Shown here piece by piece: positions 1 through 7,868 of a DNA stretch of 54,814 nt. This DNA is from Hydrogenophaga sp. (GTDB lineage Bacteria > Pseudomonadota > Gammaproteobacteria > Burkholderiales > Burkholderiaceae_C), in assembly GCA_018993155.1 (NCBI GenBank), contig JAGKSX010000077.1, positions 1-54,814 of the forward strand, read 5' to 3'. Every line of letters begins with the position of its first letter. Within the stretch, counting starts at the first letter, position 1. Position numbers and translations under genes: made by a program. Under the pieces are notes generated by a model. It was not told the origin of the DNA, searched no databases, and saw only the letters and a program-made list of their open reading frames with translations.

Positions 1-133
1 GCCACAGAGGGTGCGCGCCAACCTGGTGTTGACGAGGGGGTTGCGATGGACCCGGGCAGCCGCCCGCGAGGAGGGCCGGAGCAGTCGGGCATCGCCACCG
101 GCCCGACGCGAGGTCTCAACAAGAAAGAAGAAC

Positions 134-580
134 TCAGGGCCGCAGATAAACAAAGCCTTCACGCGCCTGCAGCCGGGCCACTTCGGCCACGCCAGAAGGC
201 ACGATCTTGGCTTCCATGGCCACCTTGCCCGGATCGATGTTGCGCGACACCAAAGTGTTGTTGCAGACAAAGAAGCCGACCCCCTTGGCAGACAGGTCGC
301 CGATCGCCCCGGAGAACGGCTGGCCGGCCGTGTTGTTGGCGCCGTCCAGCAGGAAATCGATGCCCGCACCGTGCGTCACCACCACGATCTTGGCCGTGGG
401 GTCCGCCGCCAGGTGGTTGCGGATGTTCTGAATCGCGCGCGTGGCCTGCGGGATGCCGTCGCTCAGGTGGTAGACCACCTTGACGGCCGGCTGGGTCTGG
501 GCCTGGGCATTTGCCTGCAGAGATGTGGCCAGCACGGCGCCCAGCATCAGGGTCTTGAGCACGGCGAGAAACTTGAACAT
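134..580 (-). CDS. Exported DsrE-family-like protein
   Basis: A 148-residue protein with a signal peptide over about residues 1-26 (hydrophobic core ending in ANAQA), so it is probably periplasmic. The mature part has the alternating strand/helix pattern of the DsrE/DsrF/YchN fold: strand VKVVYHLSD near 33, helix to 58, strand KIVVVTHGAGIDFLL at 64-78, then GVGFFVCNNTL with the only cysteine at 106. DsrE-like folds take part in sulfur relay or have unknown roles; the lone cysteine would be the candidate sulfur carrier, but that is inference. I start at 580 because GGAGA lies just upstream and the signal peptide begins there; an in-frame start at 643 would add 21 non-hydrophobic residues. Stands alone on the minus strand, 94 bases from xerC. 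Confidence 0.75.
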   Translation of the reverse strand: MFKFLAVLKTLMLGAVLATSLQANAQAQTQPAVKVVYHLSDGIPQATRAIQNIRNHLAADPTAKIVVVTHGAGIDFLLDGANNTAGQPFSGAIGDLSAKGVGFFVCNNTLVSRNIDPGKVAMEAKIVPSGVAEVARLQAREGFVYLRP

Positions 581-674
581 GGGTGTCTCCGGATGAAGTG
601 AAGAAAAGCGATCGCGCGAGGCGGTCCAGCATCCTACAAGCATTGCCCCGGACAGGGGTCCTCAGGGGCATGCC

Positions 675-1694
675 TCAGCGGGAGCGCGGCGGTCGCGGCG
701 TCGGCGTGATGTCCAGCGGCTCGGGTGCCTGGCCGGCCCGGCTGCCCGCGCGCGGATGCGCCGCGTCGTACACCTGCGAGAGGTGCTGGAAGTCGAGCCG
801 GGTGTACACCTGCGTGCTGCTGATGCTCGCGTGGCCCAACAGCTCCTGCACCGCCCGCAGATCGCCGCTGGACTGCAGCACGTGGCTCGCGAACGAGTGC
901 CGCAGCATGTGCGGGTGCACCGGCGTGGACAACCCGGCCAGCAGGGAGCGGCGCTTGAGCCGCACGCGAATGTGCTGCGGCGTCAGCCGCTGGCCGCGCG
1001 AGCCGATGAACAGCGCGGGGTCCTCACCGGCCCAGGCCGCGCGCTGCACCAGCCACGCCTCGAGCGCCGCCAGCGCCTGGCGCCCCACCGGCACGCTGCG
1101 TCGCTTGGAACCCTTGCCCAACACATGGGCCTCACCATCCTGCGCATCGATCCAGCCGCGCGCGCTGCCGCTGGCGGCCACGTCCAGCCCCACCAGCTCA
1201 CCGATGCGCAGGCCGCAGCCGTACAGCAGCTCGGTGATGCAGGCGTCGCGCGCTTCCAGGGCCGGGTCGTCAGATGCCCCCTGGTGCGAAGCCAGCTGCA
1301 CCGCGTCGTCCACCCCCAAAGCCTTGGGCAGCGGCTTGCCGGCCTTGGGCGCGCGCACGTCCTGCACCGGGTTGTGGTCCACGAGGCCCTGGCGGCCCAG
1401 CCACACATAAAAACCGCGCCACCCCGAAAGGATCAACGCGATGCCGCGCGCGCTGCGCCCGCCACCGTGCATCTGCGCGATCCAGCGGCGGATGTGGGCG
1501 TTCTGAACGGCCTTGAGGGCCACACCGGCCTCGCGGGCATGGGTGGTCAGGCGCTCCAGATCGAGCGTGTACAGAATGACGGTGCGGTCCGCCAGCCGCT
1601 TTTCCACCCGGACGTGGTTCAGGTAGGCCTGCACCAGCGCGGCATCGCCGCCCGTCCCCGTCGGGCCAGCCAGGGTGCGCTCGGGCAGGTTCAT
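675..1694 (-). CDS. xerC: Tyrosine recombinase XerC
   Basis: Site-specific recombinase of 339 residues that, with XerD, resolves chromosome dimers at dif during division. The N-terminal SAM-like DNA-binding domain spans about 18-105 and the catalytic domain about 125-315. All active-site residues are visible: R163 in GCGLRIGEL, K194 in GKGSKRRS, H262 and R265 in HPHMLRHSFASH, H288 in LLGHASIS and the nucleophile Y297 in QVYTRLDF. There is a basic, proline-rich C-terminal tail of about 25 residues. Last gene of the dapF-DUF484-xerC block, 11 bases after the DUF484 stop. This order is common in proteobacteria and favours XerC over XerD or a phage integrase; no attachment site or phage gene is nearby. 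Confidence 0.95.
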   Translation of the reverse strand: MNLPERTLAGPTGTGGDAALVQAYLNHVRVEKRLADRTVILYTLDLERLTTHAREAGVALKAVQNAHIRRWIAQMHGGGRSARGIALILSGWRGFYVWLGRQGLVDHNPVQDVRAPKAGKPLPKALGVDDAVQLASHQGASDDPALEARDACITELLYGCGLRIGELVGLDVAASGSARGWIDAQDGEAHVLGKGSKRRSVPVGRQALAALEAWLVQRAAWAGEDPALFIGSRGQRLTPQHIRVRLKRRSLLAGLSTPVHPHMLRHSFASHVLQSSGDLRAVQELLGHASISSTQVYTRLDFQHLSQVYDAAHPRAGSRAGQAPEPLDITPTPRPPRSR

Positions 1695-1705
1695 GGGCGC
1701 CAGAA

Positions 1706-2392
1706 TCAGTACGGGGGGCGCAGGCGCGACAGGGCCGCGCTGGTCAGCTCACCGATGCGTTCGAGGAAGTCGGTGCCCATGTCGGGCGCGAAGCGCTGGG
1801 TGTCGGGTGAGGCCAGCACCAGCAGGCCAAAGGCTTGCGGCGCGATGCCCGCGCGCAGGGGAATCAGGGCCAGCGAGGCGGCCGAGGCCGAGTCGGCCAG
1901 CCACTGCGCCGCCTCCAGCCCCGGGTTGGCTCCGCAGTACGGGCGCATGAGCGACGAGGCAAACGCCTTCACGTCGTCGCTGGCACCCTGGGCGAAGGCT
2001 TCCTCCACGTACGCGGGCTCCACGTCCCAGACCTTGATGGCCACCTGTGGCACCAGGAAATGGTCGGCGATGGCCTTCGTGGTGACCTCGGGCAGCTCGC
2101 GCGCGTCGCGGGTCAGCAGCAGCTCGCGCGTCCAGCGTTGCAGCTTGTCGGCGATCACGGTGTTCTCGTTGCCGTGGCGGATCATCTCCGCGCCCTTGAG
2201 CTCCAGGCCCCGGATCTTCTCGCGCAGCATCTCGGCCTGGCGCTCCTGCAAGCTCACCGCGCGCTGGCCGTGCGGGCTGGTCAGTTGCACCGCCGCCAGC
2301 AGGCTGGCGTGGCGCTCGAAGAAGTCGGGTGTGTTCGCCAAATAGTTGGCGATGTCGTCTTCGGTGATCGGCGGGATGTGGTTGGCGTTCAT
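1706..2392 (-). CDS. DUF484 family protein
   Basis: A 228-residue cytoplasmic protein of the DUF484 family (COG3159). It starts with the family pattern ITEDDIANYLANTPDFFERH. A helical, likely coiled-coil stretch follows at about 40-85 (LQERQAEMLREKIRGLELKG), then a GAF-like domain from about 90 to 220. No catalytic residues are known for the family and its role is not established. The evidence for the call is the N-terminal motif together with its position between dapF and xerC, where DUF484 genes are usually found. Spacing is 24 bases from dapF and 11 to xerC, so the three genes are probably cotranscribed. Confidence 0.9.
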   Translation of the reverse strand: MNANHIPPITEDDIANYLANTPDFFERHASLLAAVQLTSPHGQRAVSLQERQAEMLREKIRGLELKGAEMIRHGNENTVIADKLQRWTRELLLTRDARELPEVTTKAIADHFLVPQVAIKVWDVEPAYVEEAFAQGASDDVKAFASSLMRPYCGANPGLEAAQWLADSASAASLALIPLRAGIAPQAFGLLVLASPDTQRFAPDMGTDFLERIGELTSAALSRLRPPY

Positions 2393-2416
2393 GGCGTGTG
2401 CGGTTCGGTGGCGGGA

Positions 2417-3298
2417 TCAGGCGAGGTCGGGAATGTCGATCTCGCCGTCGAAAACGGTGGTGGCGGGGCCGGTCATGAAAACGGGCTGGTCGTGGCTGGG
2501 GGTGTCTTTCCACTCGATGGTGAGCACGCCGCCCCGGGTGTGCACGTCCACCCGTTCGTCGAGCAGGCCCAGCCGGATGCCGGCCACCACGGCGGCGCAG
2601 GCGCCCGTGCCGCAGGCCAGGGTCTCGCCCGCCCCGCGCTCATAGACCCTCAGGCGCACCTCACCGCGGCTCACCACTTGCAGAAAGCCGGCATTGACGC
2701 GGCGGGGAAAGCGTTCGTGCGTTTCGATCCCGGGGCCCCAGGACGGCACCGGGGCGGCCTGCACGTCGTCCACCAGCAGCACCGCGTGCGGGTTGCCCAT
2801 GGAGAGCACCGCCACCGGCACATCGCCGGCATAGGGCAGCGCCAGCGGCCAGCGTTCGAAGCCGCCCATGGGCTCGGGCGTGAGGCCCTCGGCGTTGAAA
2901 GGCACGCGATCGAGCGCGAACACCGGGGGGCTCATGTCCACCGTCACGCGGCCATCGGTGTGCATCTTCAGTTCCAGCTCGGCGTTCATCACCTTCACGC
3001 GCAGCGGGTTCTTCGCGCTCAGGCCCTTGTCGTGCACGTAACGCACGAAGCAGCGCGCGCCGTTGCCGCATTGCTCCACCTGGCCGCCGTCGGCGTTGTG
3101 GATCACGTACTCGAAGTCGAGCCCGCGCCCGGGCGAGGCGCGCACGCTGAGGATCTGGTCGGCACCGACACCAAAGTGGCGGTCAGCCAGAAAGCGGTAT
3201 TGCGCGGCGCTCAGGCCCAGGCGACCTCGCGTCTCGTCAAGCACGACGAAATCGTTGCCGGCGCCCTGCATCTTGGTGAATCGGATGTGCATGGCCAT
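2417..3298 (-). CDS. dapF: Diaminopimelate epimerase
   Basis: Converts LL- to meso-diaminopimelate in lysine and peptidoglycan synthesis. It has 293 residues, a little longer than the usual 275. It opens with [15 protein letters not shown]. The two catalytic cysteines are C77 in [10 protein letters not shown] and C229 in [18 protein letters not shown] at 167-174 is also typical. The start at 3298 has AGGGCGGA upstream at a workable distance; the second methionine (3292) is an alternative and gives the more usual MHIRFTK beginning. First gene of the dapF-DUF484-xerC block, divergent from the Nudix-MBL gene across 64 bases that must hold both promoters. Confidence 0.96.
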   Translation of the reverse strand: MAMHIRFTKMQGAGNDFVVLDETRGRLGLSAAQYRFLADRHFGVGADQILSVRASPGRGLDFEYVIHNADGGQVEQCGNGARCFVRYVHDKGLSAKNPLRVKVMNAELELKMHTDGRVTVDMSPPVFALDRVPFNAEGLTPEPMGGFERWPLALPYAGDVPVAVLSMGNPHAVLLVDDVQAAPVPSWGPGIETHERFPRRVNAGFLQVVSRGEVRLRVYERGAGETLACGTGACAAVVAGIRLGLLDERVDVHTRGGVLTIEWKDTPSHDQPVFMTGPATTVFDGEIDIPDLA

Positions 3299-3362
3299 CG
3301 ATTATCCGCCCTGCGCCGCGCGGGCGTCAGCGCGCGGCGGCGCCTTGCCGCAAAATGACCGG

Positions 3363-5084
3363 ATGGTCCGCCCCACCCAACTCCTCCATCCGCCCCGCCC
3401 CCTCGCCGCCGTGAGGCCCGCCGCCACCGTGCTGCTGCTGCGCGACAGCACCGACCCGGCCCCCCCCGGCATCGAGGTGCTGATGACCCGCCGCTCCATG
3501 ACGGCCAGCTTTGCACCCGGGGCCTACGTGTTCCCGGGCGGCGGCATCGATGCCGCCGACGCCCAGGCCCACGGCATCGCCACCCGCCGGCCCACCCAGA
3601 GCGATCTGCACCTCACGCAGGCGATCGCGGCCATCCGCGAGAGCTACGAGGAACTCGGCGTGTTGCTCGCACACCGGGCCGACGGTTCGCCGGTGGACGA
3701 CAGCGACATCGCCACGCTGGACCGCAAGGCCCCGTTCGCCGCGCAGTGCCAGGCCCGGGGGCTGACGCTGGACGGCGCGGGCGTGTTCGTGCTCGCGCAC
3801 TGGATCACCGACCGCGACCTGCCGCGGCGCTTCGACGTGCCCTTCCTCGTGGCCCGCATGCCCGCCGGCCAACAACCGGTGGCCGACGAGGCCGAGCAGT
3901 TCGAGCCGTGCTGGGTGCGCCCGGCCGATGCGCTGGAGCGCCACAAGGCCGGCGGCTTCTTCATCATCTTCCCCACCATCCGCACGCTGGAGCGCCTGCA
4001 GGCCTACCCCACCGTGCAGGCCGTGCTGGACGCCTGTGCCCGCAACGACGAGCCGCTGTGGACGAGCTGCCCGCGCGCCGGCCTGGTGCGAGGCGCCGAA
4101 GAGCGCTACATGGAACACGAGTCCCCGTTCGGCGAGCTCGCCATGGTGTGCCCCGACGGACAGATGGTGCACAGCCTGGACTGGCAGAACGAACAGACGG
4201 TGTCCTTGCTGAAGAACGTGCAGCGCCTGACCGCGCCCAACCCCGGCTTCATGACCGGCCCGGGCACCAACAGCTACATCGTGGGCGACCCGGCCAGCGG
4301 CCACATCGTGATCGACCCGGGCCCGGACGAACCCAGCCACATCGAGCGCCTGTGGCGCGCGGCGGGCGGGCGCATCCAGGCCATCGTCTGCACCCACTCG
4401 CACCCCGACCACTCGCCCGGCGCGCCGCGCCTGCAGGCGCTGTGCATGGCGGCCGGCCTGGAGAAGCCGCCCATCCTAGGCCTGCCCAGCGCCCCCACCT
4501 CGCGCGAGAACAGCCGCTTCACACCCGAGCGCGTGCTGGCCGACGGCGAACAGCTCGTGCTGCTGGGCCAGGCAGGGGACGCCACGGTGTCGCACACGCT
4601 GGAGGTGGTGCACACCCCGGGCCACGCGGCCAACCACCTGTGCCTGGCGCTGGTGGAAGACGGCCTGCTGTTCACTGGCGACCACATCCTCAACGGCAGC
4701 ACCACGGTGATCGACCCACCCGACGGCAACATGGGCGCCTACCTCGATTCACTGGACAAGCTGGATGCGCTGTGTGAACGCCACGGCATCGAGTTTCTGC
4801 TGCCCGCGCACGGCTACGTGCTGGGGGACCTGAAGCGCACGGGCGACAACCCCAGCGCCCCCGAGCATGGCGGCGCGCGCGCCGCCATCGCCCACCTCAA
4901 GGCCCACCGCCTCGCCCGCGAGGCCAAGGTGGCGCGGGCCATGCAGGCCGTGCCCGAGGGCAGCATGGACGACTGGGTGAAGCTGGCCTACGACGACGTG
5001 CCCGACCGCCTGTGGCCGGTGGCCAAGCGCTCGCTGATGGCGCACGTGGAGCGCATCCAGAGCCTGGGCGGTTTCAACCTCTGA
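3363..5084 (+). CDS. Nudix hydrolase / metallo-beta-lactamase fusion protein
   Basis: A 573-residue two-domain protein. Residues about 15-225 form a Nudix-like domain with VFPGGGID at 56-63 and a Nudix-box core REsyEELGV at 92-100, separated by an insert of about 25 residues, as in the RNA/CoA-Nudix NUDT7/8/19 type. Residues about 270-500 form a metallo-beta-lactamase hydrolase: HSHPDH at 345-350, HTPGHA at 417-422, FTGDH with D440 and PAHG with H483, enough for two metal sites. A winged-helix-like C-terminal region (about 505-565) resembles that of LACTB2 proteins. Substrates cannot be read from sequence; Nudix enzymes cleave nucleoside diphosphate derivatives and LACTB2-type MBL proteins act on RNA or thioesters. 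The start is ATG at 3363; reading further upstream would run into dapF. Confidence 0.85.
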   Translation: MVRPTQLLHPPRPLAAVRPAATVLLLRDSTDPAPPGIEVLMTRRSMTASFAPGAYVFPGGGIDAADAQAHGIATRRPTQSDLHLTQAIAAIRESYEELGVLLAHRADGSPVDDSDIATLDRKAPFAAQCQARGLTLDGAGVFVLAHWITDRDLPRRFDVPFLVARMPAGQQPVADEAEQFEPCWVRPADALERHKAGGFFIIFPTIRTLERLQAYPTVQAVLDACARNDEPLWTSCPRAGLVRGAEERYMEHESPFGELAMVCPDGQMVHSLDWQNEQTVSLLKNVQRLTAPNPGFMTGPGTNSYIVGDPASGHIVIDPGPDEPSHIERLWRAAGGRIQAIVCTHSHPDHSPGAPRLQALCMAAGLEKPPILGLPSAPTSRENSRFTPERVLADGEQLVLLGQAGDATVSHTLEVVHTPGHAANHLCLALVEDGLLFTGDHILNGSTTVIDPPDGNMGAYLDSLDKLDALCERHGIEFLLPAHGYVLGDLKRTGDNPSAPEHGGARAAIAHLKAHRLAREAKVARAMQAVPEGSMDDWVKLAYDDVPDRLWPVAKRSLMAHVERIQSLGGFNL

Positions 5085-5101
5085 AGACGCGGGAGGCCGC
5101 C

Positions 5102-5515
5102 ATGCCGAAATCCACCAACCGGTACTCGCGTTTCGCCAAGGCGGCCGCGCGCTTCAGCGGCCGCCCGCGCGTCTTCGCCCTGGCGGTCGCGCTCATCGTG
5201 GTGTGGCTGGTCACGGGACCGCTGTTCGGCTTCAGCGACACCTGGCAGCTGGTGATCAACACCGGCACCACCATCATCACCTTCCTGATGGTGTTCCTGA
5301 TCCAGAACACGCAGAACCGCGACACCGAGGCCATCCAGGTCAAGCTGGACGAACTCATCCGCGCCACCCAGGGCGCGCACACCGCCCTGCTGGACCTCGA
5401 AGAGCTGGAAGAGGAAGAGCTCGACGCCTTCCGCCAGAAGTACGAGGACCTGGCCGCCCAGGCGCGGGCGCGGCTCAAGGGCGGCGGCACGGACACCGAC
5501 ATTCCCGAGGCCTGA
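5102..5515 (+). CDS. Low-affinity iron permease family membrane protein
   Basis: A 137-residue protein matching the small bacterial 'low-affinity iron permease' family (Pfam PF04120) in layout. A short basic N-terminus (RYSRFAKAAARFSGRPRVF) is followed by membrane segment 1 at about 24-42 and a FSDTWQLVINTGTTIITF block leading into membrane segment 2 at about 52-70. Next comes QNTQNRDTEAIQVKLDELIRA, which is characteristic, and then an acidic region of about 60 residues (LEELEEEELDAF). Iron transport was shown for fungal relatives and is uncertain for these short bacterial proteins. The start at 5102 follows GGGAGG. It lies 17 bases after the Nudix-MBL gene, so cotranscription is likely. Confidence 0.8.
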   Translation: MPKSTNRYSRFAKAAARFSGRPRVFALAVALIVVWLVTGPLFGFSDTWQLVINTGTTIITFLMVFLIQNTQNRDTEAIQVKLDELIRATQGAHTALLDLEELEEEELDAFRQKYEDLAAQARARLKGGGTDTDIPEA

Positions 5516-5527
5516 GCGCGCCCGGCC

Positions 5528-6664
5528 TCAGTCCGCCGCGACCCACACGCCATTGCGCGCCTTGAGCACGAAGCGGGCGCGGTGGTCGTAGCCGTAGTGG
5601 TCGGCGGCGCTGTACTTCAGCACCCCTTGCGGCACCACCACCTCGCCAGTGTTCTCGATGGCTTTCTTCAAGGCCTGCCGGAACTCCACGGTGCCGGGCT
5701 TCGCCTGTTTCAGCGCCACCGGAATCGCCTTGTCCAGCAGCAGCTTGGCTCCCCAGATGTTGGCCGCGAACTGGTTGTAGCTGCCGACCCCGAACTTCGC
5801 CTCGTACAGCTTGACGAAATCGAGCGCGACCGGCTTGGACGGGTGGCTGTCGGGCAGTTGGTCGGCGCCCACGGCCGGGCCTGACAGGCCCAGCGTGCCT
5901 TCCACGTCCTTGCCGCCCATGCGCAGCAGGTCGGGCGCCACCGCGCTGAAGGTCTGGTAGATGCGGCCCTTGTAGTTGCGGTCGACCAGCGCCTTCTGCG
6001 GCATCACCGCGCCGCTGCCCGAGGCCACCACCAGCATGGCGTCGGGGTTGGGCGAGAGCACCTTGAGCGCCTGCGCGGTGACCGAGGCGTCGGCACGGCC
6101 AAAGCGCTCCACGCTCAACAGCTTGAGCCCGGCCTCGTTGCCGTAGCGCGTCATCTCGCGCAGCCAGGATTCGCCGTACGCGTCCGAGTAGCCCAGGAAG
6201 CCGAAGGTCTTCGCGCCGCTCTTCTTCATGTGCTCGATGGTGCCCTGCGCCATCAGCGAGATGCTCTGCGGCAGGCGGTAGGTCCACTGGCCGCGCTCGT
6301 CGGGCAGGTCGATCGGCGCGGCGGCGAGTTGCACGGTCTGCGACTCGCTGGCGACCTGGGCGATCGCGATGGCCGGCGGGCTGGCGGTGGAGCCGATGAT
6401 CAGGTCCACCTTTTCCTCGGTGACCAGGCGGTGCGCGTTGCGCGCGGCGTTGGTCGGGTCGGTGGCGTCGTCGAGCACCACGTAGCGGATCTTCTCGCCC
6501 GCGATCTCGGTCGGGAACAGCTGGATGGTGTTGCGCGGCGCAATGCCCAGCGCCGCCGCCGGCCCAGTGATGGAAAAGCTGGCGCCGATCACGATCTCGG
6601 CCTGGGCCCCGGCGCCGCTCAGGGCCAGGGTGGTGAGCGCGGCCAGGCGCAGGAATGGCTTCAT
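5528..6664 (-). CDS. ABC transporter substrate-binding protein, Leu/Ile/Val family
   Basis: Periplasmic type I binding protein of 378 residues. A signal peptide covers about 1-22 (LAALTTLALSGAGAQA) and is followed by EIVIGASFSITGPAAALG, the opening strand of the LivK/LivJ-like fold. Conserved later features are LIIGSTASPPAIAIAQVA near 90 and VDRNYKGRIYQTFSAVAP near 240. AAGGAGA lies just before the start codon. No permease or ATPase genes are adjacent. Instead the gene follows the Rieske oxygenase by 35 bases, which suggests capture of the compound that the oxygenase attacks, probably an aromatic or other carboxylate rather than an amino acid. It converges with the iron-permease-family gene 12 bases away. 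Confidence 0.88.
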   Translation of the reverse strand: MKPFLRLAALTTLALSGAGAQAEIVIGASFSITGPAAALGIAPRNTIQLFPTEIAGEKIRYVVLDDATDPTNAARNAHRLVTEEKVDLIIGSTASPPAIAIAQVASESQTVQLAAAPIDLPDERGQWTYRLPQSISLMAQGTIEHMKKSGAKTFGFLGYSDAYGESWLREMTRYGNEAGLKLLSVERFGRADASVTAQALKVLSPNPDAMLVVASGSGAVMPQKALVDRNYKGRIYQTFSAVAPDLLRMGGKDVEGTLGLSGPAVGADQLPDSHPSKPVALDFVKLYEAKFGVGSYNQFAANIWGAKLLLDKAIPVALKQAKPGTVEFRQALKKAIENTGEVVVPQGVLKYSAADHYGYDHRARFVLKARNGVWVAAD

Positions 6665-6699
6665 CTTGTGTCTCCTTCGGGTGGTGAATCGATCGGCTC

Positions 6700-7752
6700 T
6701 CAGGCCACGGACTGCAGTGGAATCACGGCCGGGTTGGCGGCGGTTTCCTCGTCGTGCAGGCGCTTGATCAGCCAGCGGAACTGGTTGAGCGCCGCGTCGG
6801 CTGCGATCGGCTGCATGGGGCTGGGCGGCGTGCGGCGGATCAGGCGTTGCTGCGCCTCGATGATGCGGCGGTCCTCCTCGAAGGCCGTGCACAGGCTCTG
6901 GTAGATCGACTCGGTGATGGTCGCGTCGTCGAGCCGGAACTTGTGCGCCTGCATGAAGAAGTAATGCGTGGTGGTGTCGGTCTCCGGCGTCAGCGCCTGG
7001 CAACTGTGGAACTGCAGGGCCCCGGTCATGTCGTCGTCGGGCGCGTCGGCGGGCTTCACACTGGCGGCCATCAGCAGGATGCCGGGCACGAGGTAGTCGT
7101 AGCTGAAGCGCCGGTTGACCTTGCCGGTGAAGCCGCCCAGCCGCGCGTGGTACGGCGCCGGCACGGTATTGAACACATCACGCGTCACGCGCACGCCGCG
7201 CTCCAGCCGTTCGATCACGGGCTTCACCTCGGCGATGTTCGGTGAGCCGCCCAGGGTCTTCTCATGAACGTAGGACAGGTGCGAGAAGTCCAGCAGGTTG
7301 TCGGAAATCAGCTGGTAGTCGGCGTCGTAGTGCAGGTAGCCCGGCTTCATGCGCCACTCGGGGTGGTTGAGCGAGTACGCATCGGGAATCAGCGCCGGGT
7401 CGGCCCGCTCGGCGTCGCCCATCCAGATCCACAACCAGCGCCCGCGCTGCACCATGGGGTAGCTCTTCACGCACAACTTGGGGGGGATGCGGTCCTGGCC
7501 CGGGATCTCGGTGCACTGGCCCGTGGCGTCGAACTTGAGGCCGTGGTACATGCAGCGCACACTGTCTCCTTCGCGCCGCCCCAGGTTCAGCGGTGCGTGC
7601 CGGTGCGGACACTTGTTGTCCAGCGCCACCGGCGTGCCGTCGGCCAGGCGGTAGATCAGGATGGACTGGTTGAGAATGCCGCGTTCGAGCAGCGTGTCGG
7701 CCAGCACCTCGTGGTCCCAGGCCGCGACGTACCAGCAATTCTTGACGAACAT
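6700..7752 (-). CDS. Rieske non-heme iron oxygenase, VanA-like
   Basis: Oxygenase component of 350 residues, close in size to vanillate O-demethylase VanA and phthalate-type oxygenases. The Rieske 2Fe-2S ligands are C48 and H50 (CPHRHAPL) and C67 and H70 (CMYHGLKF). The mononuclear iron site is in DNLLDFSHLSYVHEKTLG at 151-168, with H158 and H163 as ligands. It opens with FVKNCWYVAAWDHEV, typical of the VanA branch. A reductase partner should exist but is not in this window. The start at 7752 follows GGAGA. Probably cotranscribed with the downstream binding protein and controlled by the divergent LysR regulator. The substrate cannot be named from sequence. Confidence 0.9.
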   Translation of the reverse strand: MFVKNCWYVAAWDHEVLADTLLERGILNQSILIYRLADGTPVALDNKCPHRHAPLNLGRREGDSVRCMYHGLKFDATGQCTEIPGQDRIPPKLCVKSYPMVQRGRWLWIWMGDAERADPALIPDAYSLNHPEWRMKPGYLHYDADYQLISDNLLDFSHLSYVHEKTLGGSPNIAEVKPVIERLERGVRVTRDVFNTVPAPYHARLGGFTGKVNRRFSYDYLVPGILLMAASVKPADAPDDDMTGALQFHSCQALTPETDTTTHYFFMQAHKFRLDDATITESIYQSLCTAFEEDRRIIEAQQRLIRRTPPSPMQPIAADAALNQFRWLIKRLHDEETAANPAVIPLQSVA

Positions 7753-7843
7753 GTCTTTGTCTCCGTGCTTGCCGGCGGCATCGTGGGCTGCCGGTCTGGG
7801 AACGGAATCTAGGGCCACCGGCCCGCTCCATCAATACACTATC

Positions 7844-7860
7844 CAGATACCCACTATCTG
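7844..7860. promoter_or_regulatory. Palindromic operator candidate for the divergent LysR/Rieske pair
   Basis: A perfect inverted repeat CAGATA-N5-TATCTG sits in the 116-base divergent region, ending 8 bases before the lysR start. The core AGATA-N5-TATCT has the size and symmetry of a LysR-type recognition box. A direct repeat CACTATC at 7837-7843 and 7852-7858 overlaps it. Binding by the adjacent LysR protein, with autoregulation, is inferred from position and symmetry. Confidence 0.5.
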
Positions 7861-7868
7861 CCGGAGCG

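Noticed and set aside
1-133. Possible gene fragment at the left edge
   Set aside because: No frame shows recognisable motifs, a start with a ribosome site, or continuity with a neighbour.
675-1694. XerC as an integrase of a mobile element
   Set aside because: Its neighbours are dapF and DUF484, the standard housekeeping context, with no phage or transposon genes.
5508-5530. GAGGCC...GGCCTC stem at the end of the iron-permease-family gene as a terminator
   Set aside because: Only a 6-base stem with an 11-base loop and no T-run on either strand.
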